From positions 62,001 through 126,000 of the forward strand of contig NZ_JBQCYD010000001.1 of NCBI RefSeq assembly GCF_052088025.1: 64,000 nt of DNA. Direction: 5' to 3'. The notes beneath the pieces are model-generated. The model did no database searches. It had not been told where the DNA came from and saw only the letters and a program-made list of their open reading frames with translations. How positions within the stretch are numbered: the first letter of the stretch is position 1; each line of letters opens with the position of its first letter. The stretch comes from Anaeromonas sp052088025 (GTDB lineage Bacteria; Bacillota; Clostridia; Tissierellales; SIT17). The position numbers and the translations under genes are program-made. Shown piece by piece: positions 10,001-17,145 of the stretch.

Positions 10001-10115
10001 ATCTTCCTCTTTGGTAGCTTAAAGCATCTTCCTTATTATCATATGAAAAAAAATATGATCTACTATCTAATCTGTTTCTTTCTAAAATATCTAAATCATT
10101 CCAATCTCTATTCAT
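7029..10115 (-). CDS. lacZ: GH2 beta-galactosidase
   Basis: A protein of about 1028 residues with the five-domain LacZ order: N-terminal jelly roll (RTFFIPDNW, GVDSAFHIWVNGKEVGYSQG), immunoglobulin-like domain, TIM barrel with RGVNRHEAHTDLGR, acid/base Glu in WSMGNESSFG and nucleophile Glu in LCEYAHAMGNGPGG, then the C-terminal sandwich with WYGRGPGESY. It hydrolyses lactose and similar beta-galactosides in the cytoplasm, giving galactose for galM-galK. An in-frame GTG at 10130 is part of the ribosome site GTGGAGGAG; the ATG at 10115, correctly spaced from it, is the better start. It is a separate transcript with its own terminator. Confidence 0.97.
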   Translation of the reverse strand: MNRDWNDLDILERNRLDSRSYFFSYDNKEDALSYQRGRSDKFMLLNGMWKFYYSNTVEESPEAFFTDSYNVDDWDDIRVPSNWQMEGYGIPHYTDLIYPFPIDPPNVPSKNPTGCYKRTFFIPDNWKDSNIILRFEGVDSAFHIWVNGKEVGYSQGSRMASEFDITKFIEKGKENTISIRVYQWSDGTYIEDQDMWWLSGIFRDVSLIAKSKVHIRDFFIKTNLDDNYKDANLEIEVDINNTRKEDLEGYKLECLLLNEEEKEIAKLEANNIKIKNKNKTTININIDINNPKKWTAESPNLYDLLIYLKDDKDNIIEIIPSKVGFRRVEVKNGKFLVNGVPIMLRGVNRHEAHTDLGRVVPLEHMIEDILLMKKNNINAVRTAHYPNDPRFYELCDIYGLYVMDEADLECHGFEIIGEYDKITNDPRWEDAYVDRAIRMVERDKNHPSIIMWSMGNESSFGCNFVAMSKWIKSRDNTRLVHYEEDREGKVVDIMSTMYSNHQKMIEFGEMKDMDKPHILCEYAHAMGNGPGGLKEYWDIFYKYKRLQGGFLWELTDHGLRKFDKNGKQYFAYGGDFGDYPNNSNFCCDGLLKPDRSPTPGLLEFKKVIEPIKIIEEDLSKGKIKIKNLYDFINLDSFSLSFSIVGDKEVFDSGILNLYAIKSGEEVIIDIPINLKKEYSLYTDLLLKVEIITNKDNKWSKKGHVITFESFKLPLASKKEWTTNISDMNNLDIIESNTVIIIKGINFEIVFDKIEGRISKYLYEGIQLINEGPNFNLWRAPIDNDMYQVKEWRDKSINNIHTRIDDIKTNIYDKYIKITIKAYMSPPNGDWAMKKEEEYIIYGNGDILLNINGKAKGKLPKTFPKIGLEMKLQNELQNIQWYGRGPGESYIDSKEASMIGIYNSHVSDMFTDYVYPQENGNRTDTKWMSINDDRGIGLFITSDEKFNFSAHNYTKEDIESAKHMSALRVRDFVTLNIDYMIHGIGSNSCGPAPLKEHSLKPHDFNFKIKIKPYSNELISPVILSGEKTL

Positions 10116-10199
10116 AATCTTCTCCTCCACATCTTTATAATTAGTTCTTTAATTAATCATTATATACTATTTTTCATGAAATAAAATCATTGCACAAAA

Positions 10200-10229
10200 A
10201 AAGAGACTATATTTTCATATAGCCTCTTT
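10200..10229 (-). terminator. Terminator of the 38-residue peptide gene
   Basis: A 13-bp stem (AAAGAGACTATAT / ATATAGCCTCTTT with one G-U type mismatch) and a 4-base loop are followed by T7-rich sequence on the minus strand (10194-10200). It lies 9 bases after the small peptide stop. Confidence 0.75.
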
Positions 10230-10237
10230 ATATAATG

Positions 10238-10354
10238 TTAATACCCTCTAGAACCATAAGGCATAAATAATACTACTAATAATAAAAAGAAGAATAGTAA
10301 TTCACTACCTCCATCAAATAATCCTCCGAGTATACCACCTTGAGCTTCACCCAT
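10238..10354 (-). CDS. Small hydrophobic Gly-rich peptide (38 aa)
   Basis: This short frame encodes a Gly-rich start (MGEAQGGILGGLFDGG), one hydrophobic helix (SELLFFFLLLVVLFMP) and a short Tyr/Gly tail ending SRGY. The start is well supported by AAAGGAGG eight bases before the ATG, and an intrinsic terminator follows, so it is a monocistronic gene. The helix is nearly identical to that of the 30-residue peptide at 13641-13733, showing a small family with two members here. Short proteins of this design in spore formers (YjcZ-like) are often spore-associated; that link is an inference. The function is unknown. Confidence 0.8.
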   Translation of the reverse strand: MGEAQGGILGGLFDGGSELLFFFLLLVVLFMPYGSRGY

Positions 10355-10515
10355 TGTTAAATTCCTCCTTTCAATATTATCATATGTATATTTATATATA
10401 TTTGTGCCAAATATATATAAATAACAAATTATACTTTCTTTTTTAATGGAAACAATATATAATAATACTTAGTATTAATATCTGGTACTAAATAAATATA
10501 TTTTGGAGGTATAAT
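10355..10515. other. Spacer between two divergent genes
   Basis: This 161-base gap holds the ribosome site of the 38-residue peptide (AAAGGAGGAA at 10362-10371) on the minus strand and, on the plus strand, the promoter and operator of the flavoprotein gene. No other feature is visible. Confidence 0.5.
10458..10491 (+). promoter_or_regulatory. Promoter -10 and FapR-like operator before the flavoprotein gene
   Basis: TATAAT at 10458-10463 (weak -35 TTTCTT 17 bases upstream) is followed by TTAATATCTGGTACTAA at 10475-10491. That matches 15 of 17 positions of the perfect palindrome at 28508-28524, and both resemble the FapR consensus TTAGTACCTGATACTAA of lipid-synthesis genes in Firmicutes. The operator lies at the expected start of transcription, a repressing position. 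Confidence 0.65.
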
Positions 10516-11598
10516 ATGAATTTACCAAAACTTAAAATAGGAAACTTAATTGCAAGGGTTCCAATAGTTCAAGGTGGAATGGGAGTTGGTATATCACTTT
10601 CAAGTCTTGCTGGTTCTGTTGCTAAAAATGGTGGTATTGGAGTGATATCAGGAGTAGAAATAGGTTTTAATGAACCTGATTATTTTACCAATAAAAAAGA
10701 AGCCAATATAAGAGCTTTAAAGAATCATATTAAAAAAGCTAAAGAACTTTCTAATGGAGGTATAATAGGAGTAAATCTTATGGCAGTATTAAATAATTTT
10801 GAAGAACTTGTAAAGGAATCTATAAAAGAAAAAGTTGATATAATTTTTTCAGGTGCAGGTCTTCCTTTATCTCTTCCTAAATTTACAAAAAATACAGATA
10901 CAAAAATTGCTCCAATAGTATCTTCTGCTAAAGCAGCTAAGGTAATTTGTAAAAGTTGGGATAAGAAATACAATGTTATTCCTGATGCTATAGTAGTTGA
11001 AGGTCCAAAAGCAGGAGGTCATTTAGGATTTAAAGAAGAAGATTTAAATTTAGAAAAAAACGAATTAATAAACATAGTTAAATCTGTAATAGAAGCAATC
11101 TTACCTTTTGAAGAAAAATATAAAAGATCTATACCCGTTATTGCAGGTGGTGGAATATATGATGGATCTGATATAAGTACCCTGATACTAGCAGGAGCAT
11201 CTGGTGTTCAAATAGGAACAAGGTTTATAGCTACAAATGAATGTGATGCATCAATGGAATTTAAAGAAACAATAATAAATTCTAGTAAAGAAGATATAAG
11301 TTTAATAAAAAGTCCTGTAGGTATGACAGGTAGAGCTGTTTCTAATAATTTTCTAGATCAAGTTAATTTAGAAAATAAAAAACCTAAAGGATGTATAGCA
11401 AATTGCCTTAAACCATGTAATCCTAGCACTGCACCATATTGTATAGCAGATGCACTTATAAACGCACAAAAGGGCAATTTTGAAGATGGCTTTGCTTTTG
11501 CAGGTGTAAATGCATATAGAGTTGATAAAATCACTTCAGTTAAAGAATTAATGGATGAATTAGTAGATGAAGCAAATAAATATTTAAGTAATAATTAA
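10516..11598 (+). CDS. FabK / nitronate monooxygenase-family flavoprotein
   Basis: A 360-residue FMN-dependent TIM-barrel protein of the COG2070 family. Recognisable parts are PIVQGGMGVGISLSSLAGSVAKNGGIG at the N-terminus, VVEGPKAGGHLG in the middle, and the phosphate-binding stretch IPVIAGGGIYDG followed by GASGVQIGTRFIATNEC. A Cys-rich segment (GCIANCLKPCNPSTAPYC) occurs near the C-terminus. Members are either enoyl-ACP reductases (FabK) or nitronate monooxygenases, and sequence alone does not separate them here; at 360 residues it is longer than typical FabK. A FapR-like operator upstream favours a role in lipid metabolism. It is alone on its transcript, with TTTTGGAGG before the start and a terminator at the stop. 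Confidence 0.85.
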   Translation: MNLPKLKIGNLIARVPIVQGGMGVGISLSSLAGSVAKNGGIGVISGVEIGFNEPDYFTNKKEANIRALKNHIKKAKELSNGGIIGVNLMAVLNNFEELVKESIKEKVDIIFSGAGLPLSLPKFTKNTDTKIAPIVSSAKAAKVICKSWDKKYNVIPDAIVVEGPKAGGHLGFKEEDLNLEKNELINIVKSVIEAILPFEEKYKRSIPVIAGGGIYDGSDISTLILAGASGVQIGTRFIATNECDASMEFKETIINSSKEDISLIKSPVGMTGRAVSNNFLDQVNLENKKPKGCIANCLKPCNPSTAPYCIADALINAQKGNFEDGFAFAGVNAYRVDKITSVKELMDELVDEANKYLSNN

Positions 11599-11634
11599 AA
11601 AATGCTCTCCAATTTAAATTGGAGAGCATTTTTT
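11597..11634. terminator. Bidirectional terminator
   Basis: A perfect 38-base palindrome, AAAAAATGCTCTCCAATTT and its complement, lies between the convergent flavoprotein gene and the ABC permease gene and overlaps both stop codons. It has T-runs on both strands, so it can end transcription from both sides. Confidence 0.92.
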
Positions 11635-12430
11635 ATAAATCTATCTTTTTCTCTAATATATATCCTGTAGAATATAGGAATACAAAAAATAAAATAATTG
11701 TGAATATTACTGAAGGAACATTTACAGAAAAAGCATTAGCTGTATTTTCTATTTGCATATTTACATTATTAAAGGTTAAGTTTTCTTGTAATGCTTGAGA
11801 ATTTATATTTATATTAAAAGGTAAAAAACTATTAATTAAATAATCTATATAGGTTGTAGCAGAAGTTATTGCTATAAAAACTATAAATGCTATTAATTTC
11901 CCTATCTTTTTAACTCCCAATGCAGCCTTACTTATAGCTATAGAAAAATAAACTGTCATAACAAATCCAATTGATTGTAATATTCCAAGTATTGATATTG
12001 CTAAAAATTCAGGTGTTAAGATAATTTTATTTATATCTTTTAATATGGTTGTAAGTATTGGTTGATCTATTAATCCAGAGTATTTACTAAATATCAAATA
12101 AATAAATCCAAGCTGTATAACAGAATATAGAGTATACCAAAAGGTAGTCACTATAAGTTTTGATAATACTATGGAGTTCCCTGATACTGGTAGGGTAAGA
12201 GTAAGGTATCCCCTATCTTCATATACTTCTTTGCTAAATGACGTTACAAAGTAATATAATATAGCAACATTACCACCAAATGCTCCTAAAACCATTAAAA
12301 ACATTGTTCTACCTACCGTATCTACATCTGCTGTTAAAAATGCAAATAAACTTAAAAGTGTAAGTGTTATAACTACTACAGCAATAAATTTCGTACTTCC
12401 TTTAATCTCATATTTAATCAAATTTAGCAT
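11633..12430 (-). CDS. ABC-2 type transporter permease
   Basis: A 265-residue membrane protein with about six hydrophobic segments, an EDRGYLTLTLPVSGNSIVLSKL stretch typical of ABC-2/YtrC-like permeases, and a final TM segment before a charged end. The ATG overlaps the stop codon of the ATPase gene (TAATG), so the two are translationally coupled. Together with the GntR regulator upstream they form the common GntR-ABC three-gene unit of Firmicutes, often induced by cell-envelope stress or antibiotics. The substrate is not known and cannot be read from the sequence. Confidence 0.85.
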   Translation of the reverse strand: MLNLIKYEIKGSTKFIAVVVITLTLLSLFAFLTADVDTVGRTMFLMVLGAFGGNVAILYYFVTSFSKEVYEDRGYLTLTLPVSGNSIVLSKLIVTTFWYTLYSVIQLGFIYLIFSKYSGLIDQPILTTILKDINKIILTPEFLAISILGILQSIGFVMTVYFSIAISKAALGVKKIGKLIAFIVFIAITSATTYIDYLINSFLPFNININSQALQENLTFNNVNMQIENTANAFSVNVPSVIFTIILFFVFLYSTGYILEKKIDL

Positions 12431-13125
12431 TATTTAAATACCTCCCTATATAGTTCATCTATAGACATATTTTTCTCTGTCCTTAAACTTTCAACATTTC
12501 CATTTAAAACTATTTCTCCATCCTTAAGAAATGCTACCTCTTCAAATATTCTCTCTAAATCATGTACCAAATGTGTGGTTATTAACATTGAACTATCTTC
12601 ATTATAATTATCGATTATAGCATCTAATATCTTCTCACGTGCCACAGGGTCAACTCCTGCTATAGGTTCATCTAATATGTATAGCTTTGCCTTACGTGAT
12701 AAAACAAGAGTTAGGTTTAATTTTTCCTGCATTCCTTTAGATAATTTAGTTATTTTCATATCTTCACTAAGTTCCATAAAGTTTAAAAGTTCCATTGCCT
12801 TTTTTCTATCAAAATCGTCATAAAAGTCTTCAAATAAATCAATTGAATCTTTTATTTTCATCCATTTATATAGAAAATTTCTATCTGGTAAATATGAAAC
12901 AAGCGCTTTTGTCTCTATACCTGGCTTCTTACCAGAAATATAAACCTCTCCTTTAGACTCTGTTAATATTCCCATAAGTATTTTAATCATAGTAGTTTTA
13001 CCACTACCATTAGGACCTAATAATCCTACAATTTTCCCCTTTTCAATATTTAAATTCACATTGTTTAAAGCAGCTTTTTTCATATAATTTTTTGTTAGAT
13101 TTTTCATTTCTACTATTTGCTCCAT
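12430..13125 (-). CDS. ABC transporter ATP-binding protein
   Basis: A 231-residue single ABC domain with Walker A GPNGSGKTT near residue 37, signature LSKGMQEKLNLTLVLS and Walker B LYILDEPIAGVDP. The 'SKGM' variant of the signature is usual in ABC-2 exporters of the YtrB type. It pairs with the permease encoded after it, with one-base overlap, and lies one base from the GntR gene. Exporter or envelope-stress function is inferred from this context. Confidence 0.93.
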   Translation of the reverse strand: MEQIVEMKNLTKNYMKKAALNNVNLNIEKGKIVGLLGPNGSGKTTMIKILMGILTESKGEVYISGKKPGIETKALVSYLPDRNFLYKWMKIKDSIDLFEDFYDDFDRKKAMELLNFMELSEDMKITKLSKGMQEKLNLTLVLSRKAKLYILDEPIAGVDPVAREKILDAIIDNYNEDSSMLITTHLVHDLERIFEEVAFLKDGEIVLNGNVESLRTEKNMSIDELYREVFK

Positions 13126-13126
13126 A

Positions 13127-13489
13127 TTAAATACCTCCTTTTAATTTTTCTTTTATTATATTTAATATTTCATCTTTATCAAAACCTATTTCCTTCATAT
13201 TTGATAAAAATGAATTTATTATTTCATCAGATAGTTCCTTTTTTAGATTTAATATAATATTTTCATCCTCTGTGACAAAAGTTCCCATTCCTCTTTTAGT
13301 AAAAGTAATGCCTTCTCTTTCAAGTTCACTATATGCTCTTTGTACTGTATTTGGATTTACCTTGAATTTTTCTGACATATCCCTTACTGAAATTATTTTG
13401 TCAGCATTTTTAAGTTCCCCTTTTACAAGCAATCTTTTTATATGATTCATTATTTGAATATATATAGGTATATTATTATTAAAATCCAT
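13127..13489 (-). CDS. GntR-family (YtrA-type) repressor
   Basis: A 120-residue protein with an N-terminal winged-helix domain (PIYIQIMNHIKRLLVKGELK, then VNPNTVQRAYSELEREGITFTKRGMGTFV) and a short C-terminal part, the size and form of the YtrA subfamily. It probably represses its own operon, which continues with the ABC ATPase and permease, until an envelope-active compound is present. I start at 13489 because GGAGGGG lies five bases upstream; an upstream in-frame extension to 13534 would read through the promoter. Confidence 0.92.
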   Translation of the reverse strand: MDFNNNIPIYIQIMNHIKRLLVKGELKNADKIISVRDMSEKFKVNPNTVQRAYSELEREGITFTKRGMGTFVTEDENIILNLKKELSDEIINSFLSNMKEIGFDKDEILNIIKEKLKGGI

Positions 13490-13514
13490 GTTTCCCCTCC
13501 ACTGTTTTAATGAC

Positions 13515-13551
13515 CTATATATATAGTACACCATGACACTAGTTATGTCAA
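13515..13551 (-). promoter_or_regulatory. Promoter and operator of the GntR-ABC operon
   Basis: TTGACA (13546-13551) and TACTAT (13523-13528) with a 17-base spacer form a near-consensus promoter on the minus strand. The perfect palindrome CTATATATATAG (13515-13526) overlaps the -10 region and is the likely binding site of the GntR-type protein encoded downstream, giving autorepression. Confidence 0.7.
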
Positions 13552-13640
13552 TATATTTTAAAAATATTTGTCACTTAATTCTTAATTTTAAATATAATAA
13601 TATTAGATACTATTACTTTTCTTCAAAAGGAGGACTTTAT

Positions 13641-13733
13641 ATGTCAAGTAAAGGATGTGGCGTTTCAAGTGAGTTATTGTTTTTCTTCTTATTATTAGTA
13701 GTTTTATTCATGCCTGGATACGGTAATTACTAA
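13641..13733 (+). CDS. Small hydrophobic peptide (30 aa)
   Basis: The peptide has a short Ser/Gly/Cys start (MSSKGCGVS), the helix SELLFFFLLLVVLFMP and the tail GYGNY. AAAGGAGG ends seven bases before the ATG, and a perfect terminator follows 14 bases after the stop, so it is a real single-gene unit. The helix is the same as in the peptide encoded at 10238-10354 except for the flanks. The PGYGNY end recurs as a repeat in the protein encoded at 14456-14839. A membrane or spore-surface location is possible; function is unknown. Confidence 0.8.
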   Translation: MSSKGCGVSSELLFFFLLLVVLFMPGYGNY

Positions 13734-13747
13734 TCTTACATTTCTTT

Positions 13748-13783
13748 AAAAAGTTGATTATCTTAAGATAATCAACTTTTTTT
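13748..13783 (+). terminator. Terminator of the 30-residue peptide gene
   Basis: AAAAAGTTGATTATCTT is followed directly by its complement and a run of seven T. It is a perfect palindrome of intrinsic-terminator type 14 bases after the stop. Confidence 0.92.
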
Positions 13784-13875
13784 GTGAAAAATGATGGATA
13801 TCACAATTAAAATCATGATTTATTGGTATAATTATAATAGGAATAAAATTTATGAAATTGGAAAGGAGATAAATC

Positions 13876-14433
13876 ATGAATTCAATAGATATTTTAGTTA
13901 ATGAACATGATAATATAAAGAAGATTTTAAAAATAGTGAGATGTATCTGTGTGGATATGGTAGAGGGCAAGGATGTTGATATAAATGACTTTTCCCATAT
14001 AATTGATTTTATTAGGAATTATGCTGATAAACATCATCATGGTAAAGAAGAAGAAATATTATTTAAATATATGCAAGAGGAATTATCCTTAGATATAGGT
14101 GAAGGACCAGTAAGAGGAATGTTTATAGAGCATGATTATGCAAGAAGCTTTGTAATTAATTTAGAAATGGCTATAAAAAAATATAATGATGGTGATAATG
14201 AATCTAAGGTAGATATAATTGCAAATGCTATAGGATATGCAAATTTACTTACAAATCATATCTTTAAAGAAGATAATGTCATATATAAATATGCTATAGC
14301 ACATTTATCTAATGATACCTTAAATAAAATAAACAAGGAAGTTAAGGCAATAGAAGAAACACAAGAAAATATAAATAAGAAGAAAAAATATCTAGATTTA
14401 ATAGAAAATTTAAGTAAAAAATATAACTGCTAA
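13876..14433 (+). CDS. Hemerythrin-like (HHE) domain protein
   Basis: The 185-residue, all-helical protein carries spaced His and Glu residues of a hemerythrin-type di-iron site: NEHDNI near residue 9-14, DKHHHGKEEEILF near 53-65, and EHDYARSF and NHIFKEDNVIY later. The hemerythrin fold binds oxygen or senses oxygen, nitric oxide or redox state; clostridial HHE proteins like this are usually cytoplasmic and linked to oxygen or NO tolerance. It has an AAAGGAGAT ribosome site and stands alone. Precise role is not known. Confidence 0.9.
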   Translation: MNSIDILVNEHDNIKKILKIVRCICVDMVEGKDVDINDFSHIIDFIRNYADKHHHGKEEEILFKYMQEELSLDIGEGPVRGMFIEHDYARSFVINLEMAIKKYNDGDNESKVDIIANAIGYANLLTNHIFKEDNVIYKYAIAHLSNDTLNKINKEVKAIEETQENINKKKKYLDLIENLSKKYNC

Positions 14434-14455
14434 GAATATTCTTAGCAGTTATATT
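14420..14455. terminator. Bidirectional terminator
   Basis: A 36-base perfect palindrome centred on AAGAATATTCTT overlaps the last codons of the hemerythrin-like gene and abuts the stop of the convergent gene at 14456. T-rich flanks on both sides allow it to serve both. Confidence 0.8.
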
Positions 14456-14839
14456 TTAATAATATGGATTATTACCATAGCCTGGATAATTTCTATAGCC
14501 TGGATAGTTGCCATAACCAGGGTATGGTCTTCTTCTACGCCTATTAAATAGGTTTCCAAGCAATATCAAAGATATAAAATCTCTAAAAAGTCGTCTTCTA
14601 CCATAATAAGGTCTTTGCATATTTACTCCCCTGCTCATTACACGCTTTTCTCTTATATCATCTTCAATTTCTGGATAATCGTTTATCATATCGTTATATA
14701 TTTCATCAATCATTCTTTCTAATTCTTCATTTGTTGGCATTTCATCCATATCATCATATGGATAATATTTCATTATAGTATCTTCTACTTTTGGATAAAG
14801 TTTTTCATACATTTCAGGATAAGCTATGTTTTCATTCAT
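14456..14839 (-). CDS. Unknown protein with C-terminal PGYGNY repeats
   Basis: The 127-residue protein has an acidic N-terminal two thirds (many Glu, Asp and Tyr; YPEMYEKLYPKVEDTIMKYY), then an Arg-rich stretch with a hydrophobic patch (FISLILLGNLFNRRRRRP), then a Tyr/Gly/Pro tail of near-repeats YPGYGN. Such Tyr/Gly-rich tails are found in spore-coat and exosporium proteins, and the YP(E/K) start resembles short spore-associated proteins of clostridia, but I do not recognise a named family. Codon use is like its neighbours. Spore-surface function is only an inference. Confidence 0.7.
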   Translation of the reverse strand: MNENIAYPEMYEKLYPKVEDTIMKYYPYDDMDEMPTNEELERMIDEIYNDMINDYPEIEDDIREKRVMSRGVNMQRPYYGRRRLFRDFISLILLGNLFNRRRRRPYPGYGNYPGYRNYPGYGNNPYY

Positions 14840-14909
14840 AAAAAAATCCTCCTCTACTTTTTCGTATTCAATATATATTATGTAGAGAGTATTCTTTTGT
14901 GAATGATTT

Positions 14910-17135
14910 TTATTTATTTATATTTAAATATAGTTCTTTTTCTTTATTGAAATTGAGTTCATCACCATCTATTGTAACTTTACTGGCATCTACAAAGCCA
15001 TGTATTACAATTTTTATATTAGGAAATTCATATCCATCTTTTAAAATCTGGCCTTTAACGATTATATTGTCTGTATCAGGTTTTATATTTAATTCTACCT
15101 CTGAATACTTACCTTTTTCATAATCAAAGGATAAAGAATCATCTATATATAATTTATATTTTCCTTCTAGCCCATAATAATAATGTATTTCTAATCCATT
15201 ATTATCTATAGGTATTATAGCTCCTGCTTTTATATATATTGGTAACTTCTCTAAAGGAGCATCTGCTATAATATACTTTCCACCTTCTATTATCTCTTTT
15301 GTAAAATAATCATACCATTTACCTTCTGGTAAATAAACCATTCTCTTGTATGTTCTTGGTTTTGTTATAGGACAAATCATTATATTTTCACCATATAAAA
15401 ATTGATCATTTATATCATATGTTTTTTCATCTTCTTGATAATGATAAAAAAGAGGACGTAAAACTGGTTCTCCTGTAAGAGAATTATCTCTCATTAAATT
15501 ATATAAGTAAGTCATGAATTTATATCTAAGTGATATATAGTCTTTAATTACTTTTAAATAGTCTCTTCCAAAACACCATGGTTCTTGATTTATTGTACCT
15601 TTAGCACTATGATTTCTAAAAAATGGAGTAAATGCTCCTAATTGAGTCCATCTAGTAAGTAATTCTCCATTACTATCACCATTAAATCCTCCTACATCTC
15701 CACCTATAAATGAAAATCCACTTAAAGATAAGTTTAAATACATAGGAATGCTCGCTTCTAAATGCTCCCATACAGATTCATTATCACCAGTCCACAGTGC
15801 TGAATATCTTTGAGTTCCTGCAAAAGCTGCACGAGTTAATATAAAGGGTCTTTTCTTTGCATCTATTTCTTTAAGTCCCTTATAGCTAGCTTCAGCTTCA
15901 AGCATTGCATATATATTGTGAATTTCTGAATGTGCCCTCTCATTTCCATCATTATCAATATGAATAGTATCAAGCGGTAAAGTTTTGCTATCTGTAGAAA
16001 AATCAGCTGGTTCATTCATATCATTCCATATTCCTTCTACACCTAAATCTATTAATTCCTTATGAAGTTCTCCCCACCATTTCTTGACATCATTTCTTAG
16101 AAAATCTGGAAAGGCAGAATCCCCTGGCCAAACTTCACCAATATATATATCATCATTTTTATCTTTTATAAAGTAATCTTTTTCTTTTCCTTCATCAAAT
16201 ACCTTATATCCTTCTTCCTTTTTTACCCCTGGATCTATTATTACTACCAATTTAAAACCCATTTGTTTTAATTCATCATTCATTTCCTTAAATTCACTAA
16301 ACTTTTCATCATCTATGGTAAATACCTTATAGTCTTTCATATAATCTATATCAAGATATAATACATCACATGGTATATTTTCCTTTTTCATTCTTCTAGC
16401 TACTTCTAGCAATTCCTCTTTATTTTCATAGCTCCAACGGCATTGGTGATAGCCTAAAAAATCTTTCCTAGGTAAAGGCATTCTTCCTGTAATATAACTA
16501 TAATTTCTTACTACATTTGAAATTTCTGGTCCGTATATAAAGAAGTAATCTATTCTACCCCCATCAGCTTTAAATTTAACCCTATCTTTTTTTTCTTTGC
16601 CAAAATCAAAATGAGTTTTAAATGTATTATCAAAGTATATCCCATAAGCAAGGTCTTCTTTTAATCCTATATAAAAAGGTACTGCAGTATGGTATTCTTT
16701 TATTATTGATGTATGAATATCACTATTTGCAAGCACGTCATTATTCCAATTAACTGTGTCTGTATCAATCTGATTTATAAAACCAAATTTTTCTCCCATA
16801 CCATAAAAACCTTTTTCATCATTCATGAATTTTTCTAAAGATATATTATTTAAATCTAAATTTTTATCCTTATTTAATAAATTTCCATTTTTATCATAAA
16901 TAGACACTTTTAAAGTTTCTTCATCTATATTTATTTTTAATTTATCTGTAGAAATATTATTATTTTCAATTTCGCAATCTATTTTTTTAGGTTTAGCTAT
17001 TACAGCTATAGATGTTTTTGGCAGTTTATTTTCCTTAGAATAAGAAAATCTAACTATATCATCACCATAAAATACTATATCCAAAAAAACATTATTATTT
17101 TCTATGGTATATCCATATGTAGTCTTTTTTATCAT
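14910..17135 (-). CDS. GH31 alpha-glucosidase
   Basis: A protein of about 741 residues with the family 31 layout: N-terminal beta-sandwich with GMGEKFGFINQIDTDTVNWNND, TIM barrel with HQCRWSY and VLYLDIDYM, nucleophile Asp in GIWNDMNEPADF, acid/base Asp in LWTGDNESVWEHL, and GGDVGGFNGD. It removes terminal alpha-linked glucose from maltose-type or related sugars; there is no signal peptide, so it is cytoplasmic. The start at 17135 follows AGGAGAG by five bases; a longer frame to 17159 would overlap the previous gene. No sugar transporter is adjacent, so the natural substrate is unclear. Confidence 0.95.
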   Translation of the reverse strand: MIKKTTYGYTIENNNVFLDIVFYGDDIVRFSYSKENKLPKTSIAVIAKPKKIDCEIENNNISTDKLKINIDEETLKVSIYDKNGNLLNKDKNLDLNNISLEKFMNDEKGFYGMGEKFGFINQIDTDTVNWNNDVLANSDIHTSIIKEYHTAVPFYIGLKEDLAYGIYFDNTFKTHFDFGKEKKDRVKFKADGGRIDYFFIYGPEISNVVRNYSYITGRMPLPRKDFLGYHQCRWSYENKEELLEVARRMKKENIPCDVLYLDIDYMKDYKVFTIDDEKFSEFKEMNDELKQMGFKLVVIIDPGVKKEEGYKVFDEGKEKDYFIKDKNDDIYIGEVWPGDSAFPDFLRNDVKKWWGELHKELIDLGVEGIWNDMNEPADFSTDSKTLPLDTIHIDNDGNERAHSEIHNIYAMLEAEASYKGLKEIDAKKRPFILTRAAFAGTQRYSALWTGDNESVWEHLEASIPMYLNLSLSGFSFIGGDVGGFNGDSNGELLTRWTQLGAFTPFFRNHSAKGTINQEPWCFGRDYLKVIKDYISLRYKFMTYLYNLMRDNSLTGEPVLRPLFYHYQEDEKTYDINDQFLYGENIMICPITKPRTYKRMVYLPEGKWYDYFTKEIIEGGKYIIADAPLEKLPIYIKAGAIIPIDNNGLEIHYYYGLEGKYKLYIDDSLSFDYEKGKYSEVELNIKPDTDNIIVKGQILKDGYEFPNIKIVIHGFVDASKVTIDGDELNFNKEKELYLNINK

Positions 17136-17145
17136 TATATCTCTC

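Noticed and set aside
7029..10130. Longer lacZ start at GTG 10130
   Set aside because: That codon is part of the ribosome site GTGGAGGAG that serves the ATG at 10115.
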